42,214 nucleotides of DNA, taken from Zooshikella ganghwensis DSM 15267 (GTDB lineage: Bacteria; Pseudomonadota; Gammaproteobacteria; Pseudomonadales; Zooshikellaceae). Where the stretch lies: the NCBI RefSeq assembly GCF_000428585.1, contig NZ_AUAF01000035.1, positions 1 to 42,214 on the forward strand. Direction: 5' to 3'. A model generated the notes under the pieces. The model was not told the DNA's origin, searched no databases, and saw nothing but the letters and a program-made list of their open reading frames with translations. This document shows, piece after piece, positions 27,223-35,021 of the stretch; positions within the stretch are counted from its first letter, which is position 1; each line of letters begins with the position of its first letter. Made by a program: the position numbers and the translations under genes.

Positions 27223-27753
27223 CTAATCATTTTGTTGTCGCGTTTTACGTAGCTTTCGACTGTTCCAACTACGGGTGACATGCCAACGCCAGTAGAGGCG
27301 AATAGTTAAGTAGCTCACAGCACCAGAAAATAGTCCTGTAATAATAGAGCCAAAATAAAGTGGCTGCCAGATACGCCCAAGTTCATGCTCAAACCACTCA
27401 ACAGTCATGGTGAACTCTATATCACTTACGGGTGTGCCCAATAAATAACAGCCAACTTTATAAGTGAAGTAAAAAATGGCTGGCATGGTGATGGGGTTGG
27501 TAATCCAAACCAATACAACAGATATGGGCAGGTTACAGCGAACAAACATTGCTAAAACACCCGCGACCAACATTTGCATTGGTATTGGTAAGAACGCACA
27601 GAAAATACCAACGAAGAAAGCACCAGCAACAGATCGTCGATTTAAATGCCATAAGTTCGGGTCATGAATTCGATCTCCAAGGTAGTGAAGAGAGCGGTTG
27701 TTTTTAATTTTTTCGGGACTGGGTAAAAATCGACGGATAAGTTTCTTTGGCAT
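27223..27753 (-). CDS. DUF2062 membrane protein
   Basis: A 176-residue protein of the DUF2062 family. It has a basic cytoplasmic N-terminus (MPKKLIRRFLPSPEKIKNN), LWHLNRRSVAGAFFVGIFCAF and two membrane hairpins around residues 43-75 and 80-105, with a third near 130-150. The motif ITNPITMPAIFYFTYKVG is the family hallmark. The function is unknown; members are often next to comEC, exbB or lpxK as here. Start ATG 27753 is chosen over the TTG at 27765. It is divergent from comEC with only about 70 bases between. Confidence 0.88.
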   Translation of the reverse strand: MPKKLIRRFLPSPEKIKNNRSLHYLGDRIHDPNLWHLNRRSVAGAFFVGIFCAFLPIPMQMLVAGVLAMFVRCNLPISVVLVWITNPITMPAIFYFTYKVGCYLLGTPVSDIEFTMTVEWFEHELGRIWQPLYFGSIITGLFSGAVSYLTIRLYWRWHVTRSWNSRKLRKTRQQND

Positions 27754-27824
27754 GAAAGGGCTCAACTAACCAAATACTGTCAAAAGCTGGGGTATTATGC
27801 CTGTAAAGTTAGCGCTGTACCAAT

Positions 27825-30134
27825 ATGTTACATAAAGTTCTACTGGCCTTTATTGCTGGCTGTATAGGTATTGGCTGTTTACCAGTACTGCCCAGTCTTC
27901 TAAGCATAGGCATTTTTACAGTTGCAGTCTGTATCTTGTGTGCATGTGTACGTCGCCGAATAATGCTTTGCCTGATAATACTGGCGGGGCTGCTAGGGTT
28001 ACTACGTGGCTATAGTTTTGGTTATGGTGGATTAGCACAGCAATTACCGAAAAGTGCTGAGCAGCAAGTACTTCAACTTGAGGGAGAAGTGGTTGAAGTT
28101 CGACAGCGTAATCATCGCGTCCAAAAACTACTGATAAAAGTTCACGCGTTGATAGCACTCAAGCAGCCGATTAATCCCACACCTGAATATATTTTACTGA
28201 GTGATTATCAGGGCAAAGCCAGTTATCAGCCGACGGAAGTGTGGCGCTGGCGTGTAAAATTAAAACGTCCTCATGGTTTTGCAAGTCCTGGAGCATGGGA
28301 CTATGAGGGGTATTTATTCCAAAAAAGAGTGGGAGCTGTAGGTTATATTCACCAGGCACAGCAACAGTTAACGCCTGCTGGGCATAAAGTTTCCTGGTTT
28401 CGCTGGTTTTGGCCTCAGTCTTGGCGTGACCATATGCCTCCTGAGGTTCATGGTGTGCTGACAGCTTTGCTGCTTGGTGATAAACAATATTTGCAAGGAA
28501 GTACTTGGGAAGTATTTCGCTCAACGGGAACAGCTCATTTGTTAGTTGTGTCTGGGCTGCATATTGGGTTGATGGCTACACTGGGTTGGCTGTTTGTTCA
28601 TTGTATTGGGCGCTTTGTCAGCTGGCCATGGCAATTTATCTCACGTCCTCGCTGTGCAGCAATCGTTGCTTTGGCTTTTGCCTGTAGTTATGCACTGCTC
28701 GCCGGCTTTTCATTACCAACCCAACGTGCGCTTATCATGGTGGCTATTGCACTATCTGGGGTATTACTTGGTGTGAGGTTTAGACCCGTCACGCTGTGGT
28801 TGTCTGCCCTGGCAGGTGTGATTGCCTGGGACCCTTTAGCCTGGATAAGTAGTGGCTTTTGGTTTTCGTTTATTGCCACGGGTATTTTACTCTGGCGTTT
28901 TGCAAACCGACCAGGTAAACCTTCATGGTCTTTTCGGTATATATGGCCACAATGTGTTGTGATGGTGGCAGTGCTCCCCATACTGTATAGCCAAGGACAA
29001 AGCGTGAGCTGGCTAAGTCCTGTTATCAATATGCTTGCTATACCTTATCTTGGCTTAATTCTATTACCAATGGCTTTGTTAAGTGGCTTATTGACTTTTC
29101 TTTCGTTGCCCCCTGACTGGGCTGCTATGCCCGTATCTATTGCTACCCAGGGTTTGCTGCTTGGAATTCACTGGAGTGCTTCCTTAATTACGCCAAAACT
29201 AACAATACAGTTGCATGGATTACCCCTGATACTGGCTTGTTTAGGGGCATTGTGGATATTGTTACCTTCAGGATTCCCCGGCCGCTGGCTAGGCTGGTGC
29301 TGGTGGCTGCCACTTTTTTGGACACAGCCTGCTGGCGTTGCTCATGGTGGCTTACACTTGGCTGTTTTAGATGTGGGACAAGGCTTGGCTGTTGTGATTA
29401 AAACTGAGCATCATCTACTGGTGTATGACACTGGGAAAGCGTTTTCTCCAAGTTTTTCTGCTGCCAAAGCAGTGTTAATCCCATACTTGCAGCAGAAAGG
29501 CTGGTTGGCCGTTGATACACTGTTAATTAGTCATGGTGATTTAGATCACAGTGGCGGTATGAAGGATATTATTGAGCAGTTTCCTGTCAGCCGTGTTCTC
29601 TCTGGAACACCAGCGCAGCTGCAAACTGATACTTTAGATGTGGAAAAGTGCAAACCTGGACAGCATTGGCAGTGGGATAACGTAAGGTTTCAAATACTCG
29701 CAGGTGGAAACATGCACAGGCATGATAATAATGCCGCATCGTGTGTGTTGAAAGTATCTGCAGAAGGATTAAGCGTATTACTTCCTGGTGATATTGGTCA
29801 GACAGAAGAACACCGTTTAGTTGAGCAGTATGGTAATCAATTAAAGGCTAATGTGTTGATTGCTGCACACCATGGCAGTAAATATTCTTCATCTATGCTA
29901 TTTCTTAAACATGTACAACCGACTTTTGTCGTATTTTCTGCGGGTTACCTTAATCCATTTAAACATCCTGCACCTGCAGTATTGAAACGAATTAATGTGT
30001 TAGCCAGCAAGGAATTCCAAACCAGTCGGGATGGAACGGTAGAGATAAATTATGATCCTGGACTGGAGTTAATTTCGACTTCATTTTATCGACGTGATGT
30101 ACGGCATTATTGGTCTGAAAAAGTGAACTGGTAG
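27825..30134 (+). CDS. DNA internalization-related competence protein ComEC/Rec2
   Basis: A 769-residue inner-membrane DNA-uptake channel. The order is N-terminal membrane helices with an OB-like DUF4131 domain (to about residue 200), the Competence domain (about 205-470: TALLLGDKQYLQG, GTAHLLVVSGLHIGLMA, FSLPTQRALIMVAI), then a metallo-beta-lactamase-like domain with VLDVGQGLAVVIKTEHH, SHGDLDHSGG and IAAHHGSKYSSS. Natural transformation also needs the type IV pilus and ComEA, which are not in the window. The N-terminus is hydrophobic from residue 5. No ribosome site is obvious. Rec2 (comA in Pseudomonas, PA2984) is at this place in the conserved order. Confidence 0.95.
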   Translation: MLHKVLLAFIAGCIGIGCLPVLPSLLSIGIFTVAVCILCACVRRRIMLCLIILAGLLGLLRGYSFGYGGLAQQLPKSAEQQVLQLEGEVVEVRQRNHRVQKLLIKVHALIALKQPINPTPEYILLSDYQGKASYQPTEVWRWRVKLKRPHGFASPGAWDYEGYLFQKRVGAVGYIHQAQQQLTPAGHKVSWFRWFWPQSWRDHMPPEVHGVLTALLLGDKQYLQGSTWEVFRSTGTAHLLVVSGLHIGLMATLGWLFVHCIGRFVSWPWQFISRPRCAAIVALAFACSYALLAGFSLPTQRALIMVAIALSGVLLGVRFRPVTLWLSALAGVIAWDPLAWISSGFWFSFIATGILLWRFANRPGKPSWSFRYIWPQCVVMVAVLPILYSQGQSVSWLSPVINMLAIPYLGLILLPMALLSGLLTFLSLPPDWAAMPVSIATQGLLLGIHWSASLITPKLTIQLHGLPLILACLGALWILLPSGFPGRWLGWCWWLPLFWTQPAGVAHGGLHLAVLDVGQGLAVVIKTEHHLLVYDTGKAFSPSFSAAKAVLIPYLQQKGWLAVDTLLISHGDLDHSGGMKDIIEQFPVSRVLSGTPAQLQTDTLDVEKCKPGQHWQWDNVRFQILAGGNMHRHDNNAASCVLKVSAEGLSVLLPGDIGQTEEHRLVEQYGNQLKANVLIAAHHGSKYSSSMLFLKHVQPTFVVFSAGYLNPFKHPAPAVLKRINVLASKEFQTSRDGTVEINYDPGLELISTSFYRRDVRHYWSEKVNW

Positions 30135-30195
30135 GTATTCGGTCAAGGGATAGTTTGTGTTAGAGTGTGCGCAACGAAAATGAAGGGGAGAAGTC

Positions 30196-30834
30196 GTGTT
30201 CGAGATCATCAAAGCCGGTGGATGGCTAATGTGGCCAATCCTGATTTGTTCGGTGATGGCGTTGGCAATTTGCATTGAACGTATTTGGACATTACGTGCG
30301 ACCAAAATTGCCCCCAAGCATACTCTAGCCTTAGTCTGGAAGTGGATCAAAAATAAGCAGTTAGATTCTAAGAAGCTTAAAGAGTTAAAAAGCAACTCTC
30401 CTCTTGGAGAAATTTTGGCGGCAGGTTTAGCCAACTCCAAGCATGGTCGGGAGATCATGAAAGAAAGTATTTCTGAAGCAGCTGCTCGTGTTATCCATGA
30501 GTTAGAGCGTTATCTGAATACCCTCGGAACGATTGCAGCCATTGCTCCGCTATTGGGCCTATTAGGAACTGTGTTAGGTATGATCGAAGTATTTAACCAG
30601 ATTGGTGCTGCCAGTGCGTTAGGCAATGTTGATACCTTAGCGGGTGGTATTTCCAAAGCATTGATTACTACTGCTGCAGGTCTAACAGTTGCAATTCCTT
30701 CGTTAATGTTTCATCGGTTTTTTGTTCGTCGTGTGGATGAACTGGTAGTGACGATGGAACAGGAGGCCACTAAGTTAGTTGAGGTGGTTCATGGCGATCG
30801 TGAAGTGGACTATAGCGAGGTAGGAAAGCAGTGA
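30196..30834 (+). CDS. ExbB/TolQ/MotA-type proton channel protein
   Basis: A 212-residue inner-membrane protein with three helices (about 10-30, 105-125 and 150-170). It contains the conserved LNTLGTIAAIAPLLGLLGTVLGMIE and GGISKALITTAAGLTVAIPSLM. It uses proton flow with the ExbD partner to energise outer-membrane transport or envelope stability. It is not the TolQ of the tol-pal operon, as no tol genes are near. Start is GTG 30196 with GGGGAG five bases before it. It overlaps exbD-like by four bases. Synteny matches Pseudomonas PA2983. Confidence 0.93.
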   Translation: MFEIIKAGGWLMWPILICSVMALAICIERIWTLRATKIAPKHTLALVWKWIKNKQLDSKKLKELKSNSPLGEILAAGLANSKHGREIMKESISEAAARVIHELERYLNTLGTIAAIAPLLGLLGTVLGMIEVFNQIGAASALGNVDTLAGGISKALITTAAGLTVAIPSLMFHRFFVRRVDELVVTMEQEATKLVEVVHGDREVDYSEVGKQ

Positions 30835-31259
30835 AATTCCAGCGTCAGACCAGGGAAGATGTTTCCGTCAATTTGACGCCTTTGATAGACGTGGTTTTTT
30901 TATTGCTGATTTTCTTTATGGTCACGACTACGTTTACTAAAGAGTCTCACCTGGAAATCGATCTACCTGAAGCTTCAGGTAAACAAGTGGCTGAGCAACC
31001 CAAGCAGATAGAAATACTGATTAACCGGCAGGGAAATTACGCTGTGAATTCCCAGGCTCTCGTTAATAATTCTATAGCCACCATCAAAAATGCTTTGCAA
31101 AAGGTATCTAATGGAGACACTAGCTTACCTTTAGTCATTACTGCTGATGCGAACACCCCTTATCAAGCTGTAGTAACCGCAATGGATGCAGCAGGGCAAA
31201 TGGGGTTTGTGCATTTGCGTGTAACCACGAAGCAAAAAGCAGAAGAGTCATCTCCATAA
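30831..31259 (+). CDS. ExbD/TolR-family biopolymer transport protein
   Basis: A 142-residue protein with one N-terminal helix (LIDVVFLLLIFFMVTTTF, residues ~18-35) that carries the essential Asp, and a periplasmic domain. It is the partner of the preceding ExbB-like protein. Start GTG 30831 overlaps the exbB stop. A perfect terminator overlaps its own stop codon, separating it from lpxK. Confidence 0.93.
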   Translation: MKFQRQTREDVSVNLTPLIDVVFLLLIFFMVTTTFTKESHLEIDLPEASGKQVAEQPKQIEILINRQGNYAVNSQALVNNSIATIKNALQKVSNGDTSLPLVITADANTPYQAVVTAMDAAGQMGFVHLRVTTKQKAEESSP

Positions 31260-31292
31260 TTAAAAGGGCTTTTAATAAGCCCTTTTAATTTT
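31258..31292 (+). terminator. Perfect terminator overlapping the exbD stop codon
   Basis: AATTAAAAGGGCTT (31258-31271) and AAGCCCTTTTAATT (31277-31290) are perfect 14-base arms around TTAAT. The left arm includes the TAA stop of exbD (31257-31259), so ribosomes finishing exbD would cover the hairpin. The lpxK start is only about 15-18 bases downstream. Confidence 0.92.
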
Positions 31293-31307
31293 GTGCCGAG
31301 TTTTTTA

Positions 31308-32303
31308 ATGTCAATAAAACAGTGCATAACTCAAGCCTGGTATCAGGGGAGTAAGTGGCTATATCCACTATACCCATTGAGTTATTTATTTAAATGTATT
31401 GCCCGCCAACGTCGAAAACGCTTCTTATCCTTGCCACCTCCTGCATTATCTAAACCCGTTATAGTTGTTGGAAATATTACTGTGGGTGGTACAGGAAAAA
31501 CCCCTGTAGTGGCCGCTATTGTTCAGCAATTACAAAAGCAGGGTTTACAGGTCGGTATTATTAGCCGGGGGTATGGTGGCAGTGCTACACAGTACCCGTT
31601 GGATGTTAATGACCAAATAGACCCATTACTATGTGGTGATGAACCACTTATGTTAAGGCAAATGACAAAGGTACCTGTAGTGGTTGCTCCTTACCGGTAT
31701 CAAGCTGCTCAATATCTAATACAACAGTATGCAGTAGATATTATTGTTGCTGATGATGGCTTACAGCACTATCGGTTGCCACGAGATATTGAAGTAGTTG
31801 TCATTGATGGACAGCGAGGGATGGGTAATGGTCACTGTTTACCTATGGGACCACTCAGAGAGCCCGTTGACAGGTTGCACTCAGTGGATTTTGTGATTTG
31901 CAATGGTGCTTATCAGCCAAAAAGCAACTTACCCGTCTCTGTATTTGAAATGCAGCTTAACCCGGTCAAGCTTTATAATTTAAAGACAGGTGAAGCATAT
32001 GACGTTCATCATTGGCAGGGGAAAACGGTAGAGGCTGTCGCGGGCATTGGTAATCCCCACCGTTTTTTTGAGACACTGGATAATCTTGGCATTAAGCCTA
32101 GGAAGCATGTTTTTGCTGATCATCATCAATATAAGGTAGAGGATTTAGCATTTAACAGTGATCATCCTATTATTATGACCACCAAAGATGCCGTAAAATG
32201 CAGTGCATTTGCGAGTGAGCGTTGTTGGTGTCTTGTTGTTGAGGCTGAATTACCAGGGGCATTTTGGACATCATTTTTAGCTAAAACGGCTAGCCTTGCA
32301 TAA
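31308..32303 (+). CDS. lpxK: Tetraacyldisaccharide 4'-kinase LpxK
   Basis: LpxK (331 residues from ATG 31308) phosphorylates the 4' position of tetraacyldisaccharide-1-phosphate in lipid A synthesis at the inner membrane. It has the N-terminal amphipathic/membrane helix (residues ~15-30), the kinase P-loop VGNITVGGTGKTPVV near residue 55, SRGYGG, and VADDGLQHYRLPRD with the Walker-B-like Asp. GTG 31293 is an in-frame alternative but it abuts the terminator. It must be read through or from a promoter inside exbD, since no space exists for one. Confidence 0.95.
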   Translation: MSIKQCITQAWYQGSKWLYPLYPLSYLFKCIARQRRKRFLSLPPPALSKPVIVVGNITVGGTGKTPVVAAIVQQLQKQGLQVGIISRGYGGSATQYPLDVNDQIDPLLCGDEPLMLRQMTKVPVVVAPYRYQAAQYLIQQYAVDIIVADDGLQHYRLPRDIEVVVIDGQRGMGNGHCLPMGPLREPVDRLHSVDFVICNGAYQPKSNLPVSVFEMQLNPVKLYNLKTGEAYDVHHWQGKTVEAVAGIGNPHRFFETLDNLGIKPRKHVFADHHQYKVEDLAFNSDHPIIMTTKDAVKCSAFASERCWCLVVEAELPGAFWTSFLAKTASLA

Positions 32304-32417
32304 TCAGTGGTGTGGTAATGAACTTATTAATAGGTGTGGTTTTTCGAATGTGTGTAACGACTGATGTAACGTTTTTGGCTGGCAAGCAGATAATGAGCTA
32401 GTAAACAGGGGAGAGGA

Positions 32418-32606
32418 ATGGATAAAAAACTATTTGAAATATTAGCCTGTCCACTTTGTAAGGGGGCGCTTTATTATGCCCGTGAGCAACAGGAATTAGT
32501 TTGCCGACAGGATGGACTCGCATTTCCTATTCGTGATGATATTCCTGTGATGCTTGAGTCGGAAGCTCGAACTTTGACAACTGAAGAGCGGCTTCAAAAA
32601 AAATAA
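32418..32606 (+). CDS. Trm112-family protein
   Basis: A 62-residue protein ([14 protein letters not shown]... [14 protein letters not shown]), the usual size for bacterial Trm112. In eukaryotes Trm112 activates methyltransferases; the bacterial role is less clear, but it is commonly next to lpxK and kdsB as here. GGGGAGAGGA immediately precedes the ATG. Cys11 and Cys14 form a possible metal-binding pair, with another Cys in LVCRQDG; the fourth ligand expected in zinc-binding forms is missing, as in many proteobacterial members. Confidence 0.92.
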   Translation: MDKKLFEILACPLCKGALYYAREQQELVCRQDGLAFPIRDDIPVMLESEARTLTTEERLQKK

Positions 32607-32648
32607 CAGCAAGATTGGTTTTATTAACTTTACTAGATTTGATGATAT

Positions 32649-33422
32649 ATGAACTCAACGGACTACACCGTTATTATTCCCGCACGCTATGCATCAAGCC
32701 GATTACCTGCCAAACCATTGGCAGATATTGCAGGAAAGCCAATGGTGCAGCGTGTTTATGAGCAAGCCTGTGCAAGTAATGCAAAACGTGTGGTTATTGC
32801 AACAGACCATCCTGATATCGTGGCTGCTGTTCAGAAGTTTGGTGCTGAAGTGTGCTTAACAGATGCTGACCATCCATCTGGCACTGATCGATTGCAGCAA
32901 GCGGCCAGTGAGCTAGGGCTGGATGATGATGCTGTTGTGGTTAATGTGCAAGGGGACGAGCCGCTTATTCCTCCAGCGTTAATCGACCAGGTTGCACATA
33001 ACCTACGTAATGATCGTGATGCTGTGATGGCAACTCTTTGTCAGCCGATTACTGAGCTGGAAATGATGCTAAACCCGAATGTGGTGAAAGTAGTGACAGA
33101 TGCCAAGCAACATGCACTATATTTTTCAAGAGCAGCTATACCATGGCCTAGAGATGAGTTTGCAGGCCAGCCACAAAACCTTCCTGCGGGCTTGCCCGTA
33201 GCCCATCATATTGGCATCTATGCTTATCGTGTTAGCCTACTCAATGATTTTGTTTCTTGGGGAAGTTGCTTATTAGAGCGAACAGAGTCATTGGAGCAGC
33301 TGCGTGTATTATGGCATGGTAAGAAAATTCATGTTGCACAAGCGCTGGTAACGCCACCACGAGGTGTGGATACAAAAGATGACTTGCTACGGGTTTGCCA
33401 GCTGTTAGGGGAATTGAATTGA
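32649..33422 (+). CDS. kdsB: 3-deoxy-manno-octulosonate cytidylyltransferase KdsB
   Basis: KdsB (257 residues) makes CMP-Kdo for the lipopolysaccharide core. Motifs are [20 protein letters not shown] (nucleotide binding), [25 protein letters not shown], and [14 protein letters not shown]. The ATG has no strong ribosome site. Its stop TGA overlaps the TTG start of ptpA. Confidence 0.97.
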   Translation: MNSTDYTVIIPARYASSRLPAKPLADIAGKPMVQRVYEQACASNAKRVVIATDHPDIVAAVQKFGAEVCLTDADHPSGTDRLQQAASELGLDDDAVVVNVQGDEPLIPPALIDQVAHNLRNDRDAVMATLCQPITELEMMLNPNVVKVVTDAKQHALYFSRAAIPWPRDEFAGQPQNLPAGLPVAHHIGIYAYRVSLLNDFVSWGSCLLERTESLEQLRVLWHGKKIHVAQALVTPPRGVDTKDDLLRVCQLLGELN

Positions 33423-33898
33423 TTAAGGTGATGTTTGTTTGCCTGGGCAATATCTGTCGTTCACCCACAGCCCATGGTGTTTTTTTGCATATGGTGAAGA
33501 GAAAAGGCCTCGCTGACCAAATAGAGGTCATGTCAGCAGGGACCTCTGCCTACCATATCGGTGAGCAACCTGATACACGAAGTCAGCAAGTTGCTGCTGC
33601 CAGGGGTTATGATTTATCAATGATTCGGGCGCAACAGTTTATTCAGGAAGACTTTTTTTCAGCAAACTTTGTTCTGGCCATGGATAAAAGTAATTTAGCT
33701 TGTTTGCGTGAGCTGTGTCCTCAGGGGCACGAGCAGAAGTTACAGTTGTTTTTAAACTATGCAGGTGTGAATCAGCTAGAAGTGCCTGATCCTTATTATG
33801 GTGGTCCTGATGGCTTTAGCGATGTACTTGATCTTGTAGAGCAAGGTGCAAACGGGTTGCTTAAGCATATTTGTCAGCAGTACAGGATTCCATTGTGA
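33419..33898 (+). CDS. Low-molecular-weight protein tyrosine phosphatase
   Basis: A 159-residue LMW-PTP. The P-loop CLGNICRS (C-x5-R) lies at residues 8-15, and the general acid is in [11 protein letters not shown]. Start TTG 33419 gives [15 protein letters not shown], the family's usual N-terminus, and has AGGGG seven bases before it; ATG 33431 would start inside the first strand. The start overlaps the kdsB stop. PtpA near murB and kdsB is a frequent arrangement; the target is unknown. Confidence 0.93.
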   Translation: MIKVMFVCLGNICRSPTAHGVFLHMVKRKGLADQIEVMSAGTSAYHIGEQPDTRSQQVAAARGYDLSMIRAQQFIQEDFFSANFVLAMDKSNLACLRELCPQGHEQKLQLFLNYAGVNQLEVPDPYYGGPDGFSDVLDLVEQGANGLLKHICQQYRIPL

Positions 33899-34908
33899 TA
33901 GGTCAGTTAACACTTAAACCTGCCTCCCTTAAGCCATGGCATACCCTAGGTTTTGATGTCAAGGCTAAAGGGATTGTTAATGTTTATAGTGAAGCGGATA
34001 TTTTTCACGTTCTCTCTTTTGCTAAGCAGCAGGGCCTATCTGTCCTTCCTTTGGGGGAGGGTAGCAATACTATTTTTGCAAAAGATTTTGCGGGAATAGT
34101 GATGCGTGTTTGTATACAAGGACGGCGTATTGAGCTGGGAGTAGACGGCAGGTTAATGGTTTATGGCGCGGCCGGTGAAAACTGGCATAGCTTTGTACGT
34201 TGGACATTAGCGCAAGGCGCTTATGGTTTAGAAAATCTATCTTTAATTCCTGGCACTGTGGGTGCCAGCCCTATTCAAAATATTGGGGCGTATGGAGTAG
34301 AAGTTAAAGATGTGATTGATTGGGTGCGTTACATTGATATTGCTTCAGGTGAAGTCATACATTTGAGTGCGAGTGACTGCTTCTTTGGTTATCGAGATAG
34401 TATTTTTAAGCAACAGCTCAGAGATCAAATTGTGATTACAGAAGTTGCTTTTCGTTTGTCTTCAGTTTTTACGCCAAACCTGTCTTATGCAGGATTACAA
34501 GGCAGCCATGCCGCTGATGCTTTGCAGTTAAGTGATTATATTGTCGGTGTTCGAAAAGCTAAGCTACCAGATCCACAAACGTTAGGTAATGTGGGGAGTT
34601 TTTTTAAAAACCCAATTATCCCTGCAGAACATTACCAGGCGCTAAAGGAGAAATTCCCTAACCTAGTCGCTTATCCTGCTGAAGATGGATATTGGAAGCT
34701 GGCTGCTGGGTGGTTGATTGATCAATGTGGCTTTAAAGGCACGCGTAAAGGGAGTGTGGGAGTATATAAGCATCAAGCTTTGGTTTTGGTCCACTTTGGG
34801 GAAGGCTGTGTGGCAGATTTATTGTCACTTGCCTGGGATATTCAGCAACAGGTATGGCTACGTTTTTCCGTCAGAATGGAAATAGAACCCAGAATCTATC
34901 CTCAATAA
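33895..34908 (+). CDS. murB: UDP-N-acetylenolpyruvoylglucosamine reductase MurB
   Basis: MurB (337 residues) reduces UDP-GlcNAc-enolpyruvate to UDP-MurNAc using FAD and NADPH in peptidoglycan synthesis. FAD-binding motifs PLGEGSNTIF and SLIPGTVGASPIQNIGAYG (Ser/Gly turn) are visible, with YRDSIFK, the NVGSFFKNP active-site segment carrying the catalytic Ser, and the C-terminal MEIEPRIY. Start GTG 33895 overlaps the ptpA stop (TGA 33896-33898), and AGGA precedes it by about nine bases; frames further upstream read through ptpA. It is type I by length. Confidence 0.96.
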   Translation: MIGQLTLKPASLKPWHTLGFDVKAKGIVNVYSEADIFHVLSFAKQQGLSVLPLGEGSNTIFAKDFAGIVMRVCIQGRRIELGVDGRLMVYGAAGENWHSFVRWTLAQGAYGLENLSLIPGTVGASPIQNIGAYGVEVKDVIDWVRYIDIASGEVIHLSASDCFFGYRDSIFKQQLRDQIVITEVAFRLSSVFTPNLSYAGLQGSHAADALQLSDYIVGVRKAKLPDPQTLGNVGSFFKNPIIPAEHYQALKEKFPNLVAYPAEDGYWKLAAGWLIDQCGFKGTRKGSVGVYKHQALVLVHFGEGCVADLLSLAWDIQQQVWLRFSVRMEIEPRIYPQ

Positions 34909-34976
34909 TCCTCTGTCTTAACGCAGCCAGATAAATAATGCTGCTGTCCCTTGAGTAAAACAAATAAAAGACTAAG

Positions 34977-35013
34977 AGCAACAGCAGGGTATTTCACCCT
35001 GCTGTTGCTTTTG
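34977..35013. terminator. Strong bidirectional terminator between murB and rne
   Basis: AGCAACAGCAGGGT (34977-34990) and ACCCTGCTGTTGCT (34996-35009) are perfect 14-base arms around ATTTC. T-runs occur on the plus-strand side (TTTTG) and T-rich sequence also occurs on the other side when read on the minus strand. It serves both convergent genes. Confidence 0.93.
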
Positions 35014-35021
35014 ATTATAAA

